From contig NZ_JAFMZK010000002.1 in assembly GCF_029105185.1 (NCBI RefSeq), positions 372,001 through 436,000 of the forward strand: 64,000 bases of DNA, in the 5' to 3' direction. This stretch comes from Aliiroseovarius sp. Z3. GTDB lineage: Bacteria; Pseudomonadota; Alphaproteobacteria; Rhodobacterales; Rhodobacteraceae. The position numbers and the translations under genes are program-made. This document shows, piece after piece, positions 1 through 7,365 of this stretch. Within the stretch, counting starts at the first letter, position 1. Every line of letters starts with the position of its first letter. Under the pieces are notes generated by a model. It saw only the letters and a program-made list of their open reading frames with translations, did not search any database and was not told the DNA's origin.

Positions 1-202
1 TTTCGTCAGCATAGTTCCCCGTGCGCCCATCGTTCTGGGCCAGAGGACAGTCGCGGTCCAGCACGCCACTGCCCATTGCCTCTTGCACCTGTTCCTCGAT
101 TGCCGTTGAAGCAGCTGCAGGCCAACGCAATGCGGGACTTGCGGGGCGACGCGCATGTTTAAGGCGAGCGACACGGTTCACGAAGGTGCGGGCGGAGGGC
201 AT
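1..202 (-). CDS. Hypothetical protein, N-terminal part (runs off the left edge)
   Basis: An open frame begins at an ATG (200-202 on the complement) and stays open for 67 codons to the window edge. An AGGG-containing stretch lies about 10 bases upstream of the ATG on that strand and could be a ribosome binding site. The visible part is basic and Ala/Pro/Arg rich at the N-terminus and then more acidic, with no domain, signal peptide or membrane segment that I recognise. The plus strand is also partly open here, so strand choice is uncertain. It could be a real gene start or part of the decayed DNA that follows it. Confidence 0.3.
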   Translation of the reverse strand, partial: MPSARTFVNRVARLKHARRPASPALRWPAAASTAIEEQVQEAMGSGVLDRDCPLAQNDGRTGNYADE

Positions 203-219
203 GTGATCAACCCTCGCCC

Positions 220-351
220 TTGCCGGTCGCAAAAGCCACCCTGATCCACTCTCTCTCACCGGTTATTACCGTCGTTGCGGGTGTGGTCATGTTGGGCGAA
301 CGGGCAACGGTATTCCGCGTCGGCGGCATCGCCCTTGGTCTGGCAGGGGTG
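220..351 (+). pseudogene. Remnant of an EamA/DMT-family transporter C-terminus
   Basis: The frame starting near 220 encodes about 44 residues that read like the last two helices of an EamA (drug/metabolite transporter) protein: a SLSPVITVV helix, a LGERAT loop and a GGIALGLAGV helix. The family is normally about 290-300 residues, so only the tail remains. The matching frame runs on past this point without family resemblance and stops at 453. No start codon with a ribosome binding site precedes it. From about 352 to 690 I find no convincing gene; the fragmentary open frames on both strands look like decayed DNA. The identification is by motif memory only. Confidence 0.4.
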
Positions 352-694
352 AGCACACCAGCTCTCGACTTCGTTCGGCAGGCGTTTGTCGAAGTGTCGG
401 AGAGCGTTTTGCTCATTGTAAGGTTCGACAACGGCCGAATCGGTTTCGGATAAAAGCACTTGGAAACGGCCGCTGTCGTTGGTTCGATGTCCGGCCTCCC
501 CTTCACGGGGAGGCGAAGGGCGCACATGACACGTATAGTTCGTGCGGCAAATGGCAGCTCCGGGAAGCCGCGATGCGGCGCTTCCGAGATCCGCAGTGAG
601 GCCAAATTTCCTGATGCTGCGGGTTGCGCGAATGACTGCATTGACTGGCCAGACTGCAATAGGTGGTCCGAAGCGAGGGGCAAGTGCATTCGGC

Positions 695-723
695 TTGACG
701 CATAAGTTAGCATTCGCTAACTT
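695..723 (+). promoter_or_regulatory. TetR operator overlapping a promoter (copy 1)
   Basis: A perfect palindrome lies at 704-723: AAGTTAGC, four bases, GCTAACTT. The core AGTTAGC-N4-GCTAACT recurs at 1344-1361 in front of the next gene. TTGACG at 695-700 and a weak TAACTT at 718-723 are 17 bases apart, so the palindrome would cover the promoter core. The TetR gene starts at 731, only seven bases further, so its transcript would have little or no leader. This is the expected layout for autorepression. Confidence 0.75.
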
Positions 724-730
724 TAGGGCT

Positions 731-1327
731 ATGAGTTTTAATCCGCCCTTTATTCTTGACAGCGATGCGCCGGGAAAGGCGCTGATGCTTCGCGAAGCAT
801 TGCGTCTGTTTGCCCATAAAGGGATGTCCGCGACCTCCATCAGGGATATCGCGAAAGCCACCGGATTGAGCAACCCGGCGCTCTATAAGCATTTCAAGAC
901 AAAGGATGAACTTGCTTTGGTCCTGTTTGAAAGGCTCTACCGAAATCATGTTCTCAGTCTGCGAAATGACGTAGGGAAAGAAAGCGGTTTTCGCGCAAAA
1001 CTTCGCGCGCTTTTGAAAAATAGGTTACGGGTCTATGACGAACACCCCGATGCAACAATTTTTGCGACCGACAACCTTATGGCCCTTTGGCCAAACATGC
1101 CGAAAGAGATGAAGGACCAAACAATCCTTTCGCTCTTGCGGGAAATCATCGAACTTGGCCGATCGGAGGGGACCGTGGAGTCCGACGCCGAGATCACCAT
1201 GCAGATGGCGGTTGTCACCGGCATTCTTGAGCAAGTCACGCGTCAGAAGTTCTTCGGCAACCTTCCCGGCACGGCTTTGTCGCATTTGAACGAAGTTGAG
1301 AGGATTCTGGGCAAGGCTTTAGGATAA
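731..1327 (+). CDS. TetR/AcrR family transcriptional regulator
   Basis: The protein has 198 residues, a normal TetR length. The N-terminal helix-turn-helix spans roughly residues 18-62 and shows the family pattern ALRLFAHKGMSATSIRDIAK followed by a recognition helix ending in NPALYKHFKTKDEL. The rest is the variable helical ligand-binding domain. The frame is open upstream to 542, but 731 is preferred because it lies just before the family N-terminus and just after the promoter and operator. The identical palindrome before this gene and before the metallo-hydrolase at 1400 argues that the protein represses both itself and its neighbour. The ligand is unknown. Confidence 0.88.
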   Translation: MSFNPPFILDSDAPGKALMLREALRLFAHKGMSATSIRDIAKATGLSNPALYKHFKTKDELALVLFERLYRNHVLSLRNDVGKESGFRAKLRALLKNRLRVYDEHPDATIFATDNLMALWPNMPKEMKDQTILSLLREIIELGRSEGTVESDAEITMQMAVVTGILEQVTRQKFFGNLPGTALSHLNEVERILGKALG

Positions 1328-1343
1328 AAAATTTTCTACGTAA

Positions 1344-1361
1344 AGTTAGCGATTGCTAACT
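1344..1361 (+). promoter_or_regulatory. TetR operator (copy 2), upstream of the metallo-hydrolase gene
   Basis: AGTTAGC-GATT-GCTAACT is a perfect 7-4-7 inverted repeat whose arms match the one at 705-722. It lies 17 bases after the TetR stop codon and 38 bases before the ATG at 1400, where a repressor would block transcription of the hydrolase gene. Confidence 0.75.
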
Positions 1362-1399
1362 AAAGCAGCTGATCAACCAGACAAACTGGAGGAGCGGAG

Positions 1400-2233
1400 A
1401 TGAAAATACACGCAATCGAAGCCGGGCGGGTCCGCGTAACCAAACGTTGGATCGCGGGAGAGGGAAAGGGTTTCAGACGCCTATTGAACGCCCTGTTTGA
1501 CAAAACCATGACCGACTGGCTGCCAATCTACGTCTGGGTTATCGAGCATCCTGAAGGCAAGATTGTCATTGATACGGGCATTCCGCATGACGCCAACAAG
1601 TCACGCTATTTCCCACCGTTTATGCCATTGGTTCAGCGGGCCGCACATTTCGACATATCAGAAGAAGAAGAGATCGGTCCCAAAATGCGCGCGCTAGGTT
1701 TGGACCCGAAAGATGTGCGTTGGGTCATTCTGACCCATTTGCATCAGGATCATGACGGCGGTCTGCATCATTTCCCGTGCGCGGAATTTCTCGTATCCCA
1801 GGATGAATGGGATTTTGCCTCCGGGCTAAAGGGCCGTTTGAACGGCTACCTCAACCAACGCTGGCCGCGTGGCTTTGCTCCGACACGTGTAAACTTTGGC
1901 GATGGGCCCCTGGGACCCTTCCCGGGCCATACGAAACTAACGTGTGCAGGTGATGTGACGCTCATTCCAACGCCGGGCCACGCGCCTGGGCACCTGTCCG
2001 TATTGGTAAAAGAAGGTGACGCGACCATTATGTTCGCTGGCGACACGTCCTATACTGAGAACAATTTAATCGGGATGATCGCCGACGGCGTCGGAACCGA
2101 CATCGATGCAGAACTCGAGACTCACCGAAAGATTCTCGCCTACGCTTACAAACATCCCACAGTTTATTTACCTAGTCACGATCCAGAAGCATCAAAGCGG
2201 CTAGCCGGTCGGATCGCTCTCCAGTTTGAGTAA
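1400..2233 (+). CDS. Metallo-beta-lactamase-fold hydrolase, N-acyl homoserine lactonase-like
   Basis: The protein has 277 residues. The zinc-binding signature is clear: THLHQDHDGG gives HxHxDH, a further His lies in TPGHAPGHLS, the bridging Asp is in AGDTSY and the last His in LPSHDPEA. The N-terminal VIDTGIPHDAN strand and the overall spacing resemble the AiiA/AttM-type lactonase branch rather than beta-lactamases or glyoxalase II. There is no signal peptide, so it is probably cytoplasmic. The ribosome binding site GGAGGAG lies directly before the ATG. The shared TetR operator suggests induction by a ligand of that regulator. A lactonase is the best guess; another ester or lactone substrate is equally possible. 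Confidence 0.8.
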   Translation: MKIHAIEAGRVRVTKRWIAGEGKGFRRLLNALFDKTMTDWLPIYVWVIEHPEGKIVIDTGIPHDANKSRYFPPFMPLVQRAAHFDISEEEEIGPKMRALGLDPKDVRWVILTHLHQDHDGGLHHFPCAEFLVSQDEWDFASGLKGRLNGYLNQRWPRGFAPTRVNFGDGPLGPFPGHTKLTCAGDVTLIPTPGHAPGHLSVLVKEGDATIMFAGDTSYTENNLIGMIADGVGTDIDAELETHRKILAYAYKHPTVYLPSHDPEASKRLAGRIALQFE

Positions 2234-2308
2234 ATGATGTCCAACCAGTACTTTGGGCGAACAAAATACTGTGAAGAGGGTTCAGAGCTGGCACTGTAAG
2301 AACTTAGC

Positions 2309-2560
2309 ACTTGCCTCCATTCTGCCACAGCGGACCTTGGCGTATCCGCAGCGAATTCCACTTCGACCCGAAACCGGCTTCCCGATGCAACCTATATCGA
2401 GATTGCCCCGGCCAACCACTTCACCTTTCTGGGTGCCGCCCATCCGCAAGCGGCCATAGGCGCCGTTGCAGCGAATGGCGGCTATGCGCGCGCAGAAAGC
2501 CAATTGGGTGCCGAATGCCTCTTATGGGTGACCTCTATATTTGATGCTTCAGATATGCGG
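2309..2560 (+). pseudogene. Possible remnant of an alpha/beta-hydrolase-like gene
   Basis: In one plus-strand frame the segment near 2375-2450 reads LPDATYIEIAPANHFTFLG, which resembles the region around the catalytic His of dienelactone-hydrolase or PAF-acetylhydrolase-like enzymes. The frame has no good start codon and no nucleophile-elbow region upstream, so at most a C-terminal scrap survives. The rest of the 2234-2590 gap shows nothing recognisable. The gap is flanked by convergent genes. Confidence 0.25.
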
Positions 2561-2590
2561 GCCAACGGAGTCCAGTCGAAAGGTCTCACC

Positions 2591-4174
2591 TCATGCTTCA
2601 CGAAGCACCCCTTGATAGTGGACCAACAGCTCATTGGTGAGTGGGGCGAGCAGCTTCACGTCAAATCGGAAATCGTTGCGGTCGACATATTCTCGGGCTT
2701 CGGAGATCGGCAACAACCAGCGCGGTAGCGGCAGGGGACCGAGCCTACCAGTTACGACGGGATAGTGCAGCGCGCTGTCGCGTACCTCTAGCCCCAGAAG
2801 AAACGTGAAGGGGCCGAAGCTCTCAGTCATTCCTGCCGGTGTCGCGGCCAGACGTGATCGGAAATTGCGCTGGCCGAAGCGGCGTAGCCAAGTCTCCCCC
2901 GTAGGAGTGACGGTTTTGATGACCTCTACCGGGATGTCTTTGGCGGCCTGCGGAAAGCTGAAGACTCCGCCAAGAACGCGACCCCATAACCCATTGCCAC
3001 GAAGAACTTTAGCGCGTCCCTTCCAACGGCTGCAATCGGCGGTCATATGCGTCGCTCGGATCGGTGCTGGGAGCGCGTCGAAATCGGGTCCAAGTGCCTG
3101 GGCGAAGATCGGAGCAAGCGGCTCGCTGGCGCGTTCAGTGCGCACGCGCAGGTCCGACATCGCGACTTCGGCTTCCTTAAGCGTGATGACTTCCAGCGCC
3201 GGACGGGCACCCCCTGGCAGTGCGGCGCGGCGCAACAGCGCGCGCGCTGCGATGGCTGGAATGAAGGGACCGTCACCATCTTCAGCCAAAAGACGCCAAT
3301 AGCGCTTCTCTTGGCCGGTGATCACCATCACCGACATTCCGCCGCGCCCGCTGCCGAAGGGTGCCAGTAGATCGGACGCCAACTTGAATGCCCGAACCAA
3401 TGGTGGAGAAACCGGGAATGGCAACACCCGGCGCAGGGCGGCGAATACGGCGAGTCCGTAGCGCATCACGCCCAACTCAAGCCCGGCGCGAAACAGCACC
3501 GTTTCGGCGCCGAAATGCGCTGGGAACAGTTGCAGGTCGGGCACCTCGATTTGCCAGCCCTGACGGCTCAGTTTTCCGGGTAGGTGATAGGTGCGGGGGC
3601 CTGACCAGCCCCAAACGCGGCGCCACTCTCTGCCACGCCAAACCTGCATTGGCTGCCCGGCTTGCGCGAGGATCGACCTCATTACCGACAAGCCACGCGG
3701 GCTGCGATTGCCGGGCAGGATCGCGGTATCGATCACCCGGGGAGTCGCGTCGCCCGCCAACGCGCGCACGGCGGCGCTGGAGATTGCGGGAACCGAAGAA
3801 AGCCCTGATATGACGCAGAGTCCAGCGGCGCGGGCTGCGTCATCCAGCACCGTGATCCCGGCGCAGAAGGCGGCATTGTCGGACAAGTCGAGGTAATGTA
3901 CACCGGCTCTGATTGCCGCGCGTGGCACGCTGTAGGGGTCGGCCCCGTAGCTGTGGAAAGGTCCAGCGGCATCGACCACGACATCGAAGTCAGCCAGCGC
4001 GGTCAATTCTCCGGTGCGGTCAATCCTAAGCGCTTGGCAACCCAGTTCGTTCGCCAGATTTTGCGCGGCGGCACGATTGCGCCCGGCGACGCAGACGAGG
4101 TGCCCATCCCGCATCAGCAGCCGCGCCAGCCGGGAGCCGAATACCCCGTAGCCTCCGAGAATCAGAACCTTCAT
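2591..4174 (-). CDS. Saccharopine-dehydrogenase-like NAD(P)-binding protein with C-terminal DUF4166
   Basis: The protein has 527 residues. It opens with a dinucleotide-binding Rossmann motif, KVLILGGYGVFGSRLARLL, followed by an acceptor strand ending in AGRN, as in the saccharopine dehydrogenase/trans-acting enoyl reductase family. The C-terminal part from about residue 370, including the FGPFTFLLGLEVRD and RNDFRFDVKLLAPL segments, matches my memory of the DUF4166 domain usually fused to it. The start at 4174 is chosen because the Rossmann strand begins there and because it overlaps the upstream stop by ATGA; the frame is open further. It is translationally coupled to the DCC protein gene. 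The substrate is unknown. Confidence 0.8.
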   Translation of the reverse strand: MKVLILGGYGVFGSRLARLLMRDGHLVCVAGRNRAAAQNLANELGCQALRIDRTGELTALADFDVVVDAAGPFHSYGADPYSVPRAAIRAGVHYLDLSDNAAFCAGITVLDDAARAAGLCVISGLSSVPAISSAAVRALAGDATPRVIDTAILPGNRSPRGLSVMRSILAQAGQPMQVWRGREWRRVWGWSGPRTYHLPGKLSRQGWQIEVPDLQLFPAHFGAETVLFRAGLELGVMRYGLAVFAALRRVLPFPVSPPLVRAFKLASDLLAPFGSGRGGMSVMVITGQEKRYWRLLAEDGDGPFIPAIAARALLRRAALPGGARPALEVITLKEAEVAMSDLRVRTERASEPLAPIFAQALGPDFDALPAPIRATHMTADCSRWKGRAKVLRGNGLWGRVLGGVFSFPQAAKDIPVEVIKTVTPTGETWLRRFGQRNFRSRLAATPAGMTESFGPFTFLLGLEVRDSALHYPVVTGRLGPLPLPRWLLPISEAREYVDRNDFRFDVKLLAPLTNELLVHYQGVLREA

Positions 4175-4629
4175 CGCAGCAAACGCCGCTGGAAACCTGG
4201 GTCTGGCACAGCGCACATATCAGCACGGCCGAACAGCGCGTACCGGTTTCGCGCGAGGCGCTGATAGAGCCAGTTGCGCAGTGGTCTGGGTAGGATTTTC
4301 AGGGCCCCAGCCAGGCGCCCCCAGCCGCCAAAACGTCGCCCAGCGTGAACAACCGCCTCAAAATCGGCATACGCCAAGCCCTCGTCGATGAATAGCCAGG
4401 TCGAAGGGTCGTCCGAGCTTAGCCCATAGTGCCGCAAAAGCGCCGCTCCCAATGGTGTCTGGATCGGACAAATGCGAACCGTATCCGATCGGTCGAGCCG
4501 ATGAATCATCCGAGCGCCCCAACTACAGACGGCGCATTCGCCATCCATCACCGCAACCGGAGCGCAGTCATCGAAATCGGGAACGGCAGGGTCGTCGCGA
4601 AAGGAAAAGAGCTTGGTCATGACTGGCAA
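4171..4629 (-). CDS. DUF393 / thiol-disulfide oxidoreductase DCC family protein
   Basis: The protein has 152 residues. Near residue 29 it carries the DGECAVCS motif of the DCC family (DxxCxxC), a thioredoxin-like fold of uncertain activity; the later WLFIDEG and RNWLYQRLARNRYALFG segments also fit the family. No signal peptide is visible. Its stop overlaps the start of the saccharopine-dehydrogenase-like gene, so the two form a two-gene operon. Possible alternative starts (Met-4) change the length only slightly. Confidence 0.8.
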   Translation of the reverse strand: MPVMTKLFSFRDDPAVPDFDDCAPVAVMDGECAVCSWGARMIHRLDRSDTVRICPIQTPLGAALLRHYGLSSDDPSTWLFIDEGLAYADFEAVVHAGRRFGGWGRLAGALKILPRPLRNWLYQRLARNRYALFGRADMCAVPDPGFQRRLLR

Positions 4630-5170
4630 ATCATCGTTTGAAGAATGCCCAGGCGCAATGGCGATTTACACCGCTCGCACAGAAAGTTACGCCTGTTCGA
4701 ACGCCCACTTTGCGAAAGCTGCAGTGCAGCATCGACAAAATGACGAACGCAGGAAACAGTGACGCAAATGGAGGCCGTTGGCTTATCCTCTTCAAATTAG
4801 TTTTGATTGGGGTTGCGGGGCCGGGGTTTGGGCTCTGCATATAGACAAAGTCAGTGCCTTAAAACGTTGGAGTGTCGCCACTGTAGTTGTCCGGTTTCTG
4901 GAGGGGTATTACACGGCTCTGAAACCTCTGGCTTGAGATCTGCCGTGCTTCCTCTCGGTGAGTGAACCGCGCTGATTTTAGATCAGCGCCAATATAAAGT
5001 AGGGCTTGGTTGGTGATTGTCAGCACCTTGTGTTGTGGCCTTGAATTCCATTTGGTAGCGGTGATGTCTCCTTTGCGGACAGAGCCACCACTCACTCTAA
5101 TGCGATAAGCAAATGCTGCCCGACGATTGTACTCTTGCAGAAAAGTCGGTACTTAAGATGGAACGCCTGA
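4630..5170. other. Gap without a recognised gene
   Basis: About 540 bases separate the DCC gene from the riboswitch. Short open frames exist on both strands. One is on the plus strand (4638-4844), with a hydrophobic tail; another is on the minus strand (4859-5095) and ends at TTTTAAAACG-like AT-rich sequence. Neither has a convincing ribosome binding site or a familiar motif. The promoter for the riboswitch transcript should lie in the last 100 bases or so, but I could not assign good -35 and -10 boxes. The minus-strand frame might be debris of a mobile element, but I see no inverted repeats or transposase motif. Confidence 0.3.
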
Positions 5171-5224
5171 TCAGGACGACCTGACACTTCATGGGCTTGC
5201 CGGGACGACCCGAAGTTATAGAGG
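5171..5224 (+). promoter_or_regulatory. Guanidine-II (mini-ykkC) riboswitch
   Basis: Two small hairpins with identical ACGA tetraloops stand in tandem. The first is TCAGG-ACGA-CCTGA at 5171-5184; the second is CGGG-ACGA-CCCG at 5201-5212. A 16-base linker joins them. Paired hairpins with ACGR loops, each reading GGACGRCC at the tip, are the defining feature of the guanidine-II riboswitch. The ribosome binding site GAGG (5221-5224) follows the second hairpin by eight bases, which suits control at the level of translation. The downstream gene is an SMR exporter of the SugE/Gdx type, the most frequent partner of this riboswitch class, so sequence and context agree. Confidence 0.92.
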
Positions 5225-5229
5225 TCGAA

Positions 5230-5547
5230 ATGGCGTGGATTGCTCTTCTCATCGCAGGTTTATTGGAAACGGCATGGGCCGCGGGACTGAAATCCCTTTC
5301 TGAGGGCTTTCAGTTGGGTCTGTTCATTGCAACAGCAGTTCTGATGATAGCAAGCCTTGGGGCTTTGTATTGGTCCATGCGCTCCTTACCCTTGTCAGTC
5401 GCATACCCACTCTGGACGGGCATCGGTTCTGTCGGATCCGTTGTTGCCGGGTATACGATATTCAAACAAGACATTGGCGTTTTGGGTATGGTCGGGGTGA
5501 TATGCCTAATAGTCGGCATGTTTCTTATCAGCTTCGAAACTCACTAA
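5230..5547 (+). CDS. gdx: SMR-family guanidinium exporter (SugE/Gdx type)
   Basis: The protein has 105 residues and four membrane helices, the size of small multidrug resistance proteins, which work as antiparallel dimers. The first helix carries the essential glutamate in LIAGLLETAWAAGLK, and the third region reads RSLPLSVAYPLWTGIGSVG, both typical of the SugE/Gdx branch rather than EmrE. ATG 5230 is chosen over an upstream in-frame codon at 5191, which lies inside the riboswitch; GAGG sits five bases before it. Known members exchange guanidinium for protons. The riboswitch makes this role much more likely than quaternary ammonium resistance. The next gene follows after 13 bases. Confidence 0.92.
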   Translation: MAWIALLIAGLLETAWAAGLKSLSEGFQLGLFIATAVLMIASLGALYWSMRSLPLSVAYPLWTGIGSVGSVVAGYTIFKQDIGVLGMVGVICLIVGMFLISFETH

Positions 5548-5560
5548 AACAGGAAAAAAG

Positions 5561-5959
5561 ATGGCGGGTGAGAGAAATCTGGAAAAACTCCTGAGCAGTA
5601 TGTCGGCGGAGCTGTTGGATGGGCTGTATGTGTTTGCAACCGTTCCTGATGGCGTTCTGCCGTCTGGACTTCGGCCGAGAATGCTCTTCCATGAAGCTGA
5701 AGGAATGACGCTCATTCTGCTGAAAGAAGAAGCAGAAGCGCATGGTTTAGAGTTTGAATTCCCCTGCCGAATGATCACCCTGAATATTCACTCGTCGCTC
5801 GAAGCCGTTGGCTTTCTTGCGCGCATTACAACCGCGTTGGCGGCGCATGACATGGGGGTAAATCCTGTTTCGGGGTATTTCCATGATCATCTTTTTGTGC
5901 CGGATGGTCGAGAATTGGACGCAATCGCCGTGCTTGACGGGTTCACAGCCAAATCCTGA
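5561..5959 (+). CDS. ACT-domain protein (ACT_3/ACT_7 type)
   Basis: The protein has 132 residues and matches the small stand-alone ACT proteins once called DUF2241. The N-terminal half includes DGLYVFATVPDG, and the C-terminal half has the MITLNIHSSLEAVGFLARIT segment and a HDMGVNPVSGYFHDHLFVP stretch. ACT domains bind small ligands, often amino acids, but the target of this family is not established. It follows gdx after 13 bases, so the riboswitch transcript probably includes it, although a riboswitch acting on the first ribosome binding site would affect it only indirectly. Confidence 0.85.
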   Translation: MAGERNLEKLLSSMSAELLDGLYVFATVPDGVLPSGLRPRMLFHEAEGMTLILLKEEAEAHGLEFEFPCRMITLNIHSSLEAVGFLARITTALAAHDMGVNPVSGYFHDHLFVPDGRELDAIAVLDGFTAKS

Positions 5960-6182
5960 TTGTTGACACGTCACTTTGTCCGCATAGATCGCTCCCAGCG
6001 ACCAGCACTTTGCCCCTTGGTGACAGATAGGTCGCGCTTTCCCGGCTGGGTTGCTGACCCTTTCGGTGACGCGAATCTTCGGCCAACGTATGGCGAAAGA
6101 CGCAAGAGAGGGCAAAGCTGCCAGATCCTGAAATGCTGAGAATGATTGTGCCCGCGTTCTTAGTCGCTGCATGAAGTCATGG

Positions 6183-6235
6183 TTGACAATATCATAACCA
6201 GTTGGCTATGAGTAAATCATATCCAAATGGCTATG
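6183..6235 (+). promoter_or_regulatory. Promoter with two tandem ArsR-type operators
   Basis: TTGACA at 6183-6188 is followed after 18 bases by TATGAG at 6207-6212. Two near-identical inverted repeats lie here: CATAACCA-GT-TGGCTATG at 6193-6210 and CATATCCA-AA-TGGCTATG at 6218-6235. Each has seven of eight arm positions paired, and their centres are 25 bases apart. The first fills the promoter spacer and the second covers the likely start of transcription. The ArsR gene starts five bases after the second copy, so autoregulation is expected. The remaining part of the 5960-6182 gap shows nothing else. Confidence 0.75.
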
Positions 6236-6239
6236 CGTT

Positions 6240-6563
6240 ATGGTTGCTTCGCACGACACAGTTTTCCGGTCACTCGCCGACCCAACTCGCAGGGCAATCT
6301 TTGAGCGCCTGTGTCTTGGTGGCGAGCAGAATGTTCTTGCGCTGACCGAACAGGCCGGGATTTCCCAACCGGCGGTCTCGAAACATCTGGCCATTCTCAA
6401 GAAAGCGGGCCTTGTTAGCGGGCGGCAGAAAGGTCGCGAGACGCGCTATGCCGCAAATACAAAGGCTCTGGCACCGCTGGTCGACTGGACGCGGACCATG
6501 AGCCGGTTCTGGGACACGAAGCTCGACGGTCTCGAAGACATTTTGACGAGGATGGACCAGTGA
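6240..6563 (+). CDS. ArsR-family transcriptional regulator
   Basis: The protein has 107 residues and consists of a winged helix. It starts with the family pattern FRSLADPTRRAIFERL, and the recognition helix reads GISQPAVSKHLAILKKAGLV. The metal-binding cysteine pattern of classical ArsR/SmtB (CVC box) is absent, so it belongs to the non-metal-sensing branch usually paired with an SRPBCC gene, as here. The two palindromes directly upstream are its likely operators. It is the first gene of a four-gene operon with overlapping junctions. Confidence 0.92.
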   Translation: MVASHDTVFRSLADPTRRAIFERLCLGGEQNVLALTEQAGISQPAVSKHLAILKKAGLVSGRQKGRETRYAANTKALAPLVDWTRTMSRFWDTKLDGLEDILTRMDQ

Positions 6564-6985
6564 TGGGCACCGACAAGGATATGCGCACGGTCGTGAAAGA
6601 GCGCGAGCTGCGCCACGCGCCGGAAAAGGTCTGGCGCGCGTTGACGCAAAAGCACCTGGTCGAGGAATGGCTGATGAAAAGCGATTTCAAACCGGAAGTG
6701 GGCCACCGTTTTGATTTGGAAGCCGCCTGGGGCAGGGTGTCCTGCGAGGTTCTGGCGGTCGAGCCCCACAAGACGCTTTCATATTCGTGGGCGGCGCATG
6801 GGTTGGAAAGCGTCGTGACGTGGACCTTGACGAAAACCGCGGCCGGCACGCATCTGAAGATGGAGCAAACGGGCTTTGGCCCCGATCAGGAGCAGGCCTA
6901 TCGCGGGGCCAGGGCTGGTTGGGAACAGTTCCTTGACAGGCTTGAGAAGGTCATTGCCGATCTCGGCGAGGAGGGCGCGCAATGA
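6563..6985 (+). CDS. SRPBCC / AHSA1-domain protein
   Basis: The protein has 140 residues. The family features are the early RELRHAPEKVWRALTQ segment, the W-rich EEWLMKSDF turn and the C-terminal GWEQFLDRLEKVI helix. Such START-like cups bind hydrophobic ligands; no enzymatic activity is implied. ATG 6563 overlaps the ArsR stop by one base, and a GTG at 6560 is the alternative. ArsR plus AHSA1 is a common pair in which both are thought to respond to the same kind of stress or ligand; that link is inference. Confidence 0.88.
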   Translation: MGTDKDMRTVVKERELRHAPEKVWRALTQKHLVEEWLMKSDFKPEVGHRFDLEAAWGRVSCEVLAVEPHKTLSYSWAAHGLESVVTWTLTKTAAGTHLKMEQTGFGPDQEQAYRGARAGWEQFLDRLEKVIADLGEEGAQ

Positions 6986-7347
6986 ACATCGTCCTCTGGA
7001 TACTTCAGGCGTTTCTGGCGCTGCACACGGCCATCGGCGCGGGTTGGAAGCTCTTCAACTCGGAACAGACCGTCCCGACGCTTGCCGCGATCCCGGGTGC
7101 TGTCTGGATGACCCTGATCCCGCTCGAACTGCTCTGTGCCGCTGGTCTGGTCATTCCCGTTATTTCGCCGTCGCTTGGGTGGCTCGTGCCGGTTGCGGCC
7201 ATCGGAATCGCGGTGGAAATGCTGGTGTTTTCCGGCGTTCACCTGCGCGCGGGGGCCGAGGATAATGGGCCGACGTATTATTGGCTTGCTGTCGCCACCG
7301 TCGCCGCGGTGATCGCGCTTGGACGGTCGTTTGTTGCGCCGCATTGA
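6982..7347 (+). CDS. DoxX-like integral membrane protein
   Basis: The protein has 121 residues and four predicted membrane helices (about 3-22, 38-62, 66-88 and 95-115). The first helix and GWKLF turn resemble DoxX-like small membrane proteins. Its start overlaps the SRPBCC stop by ATGA, so it is translated from the same message. Its role in this operon is not known. Confidence 0.7.
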   Translation: MNIVLWILQAFLALHTAIGAGWKLFNSEQTVPTLAAIPGAVWMTLIPLELLCAAGLVIPVISPSLGWLVPVAAIGIAVEMLVFSGVHLRAGAEDNGPTYYWLAVATVAAVIALGRSFVAPH

Positions 7348-7365
7348 AACGGAAGGGAAACGGGC

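Noticed and set aside
256-470. A minus-strand frame encodes SAVVEPYN, which recalls the AVVEPYN motif of alpha-tubulin.
   Set aside because: The seven-residue match is isolated; no GGGTGSG or other tubulin/FtsZ motif lies in the frame, and the region looks like decayed DNA. Chance is the simplest explanation.
4859-5095. A possible transposase fragment on the minus strand.
   Set aside because: No catalytic DDE or recombinase motif and no terminal inverted repeats were found.
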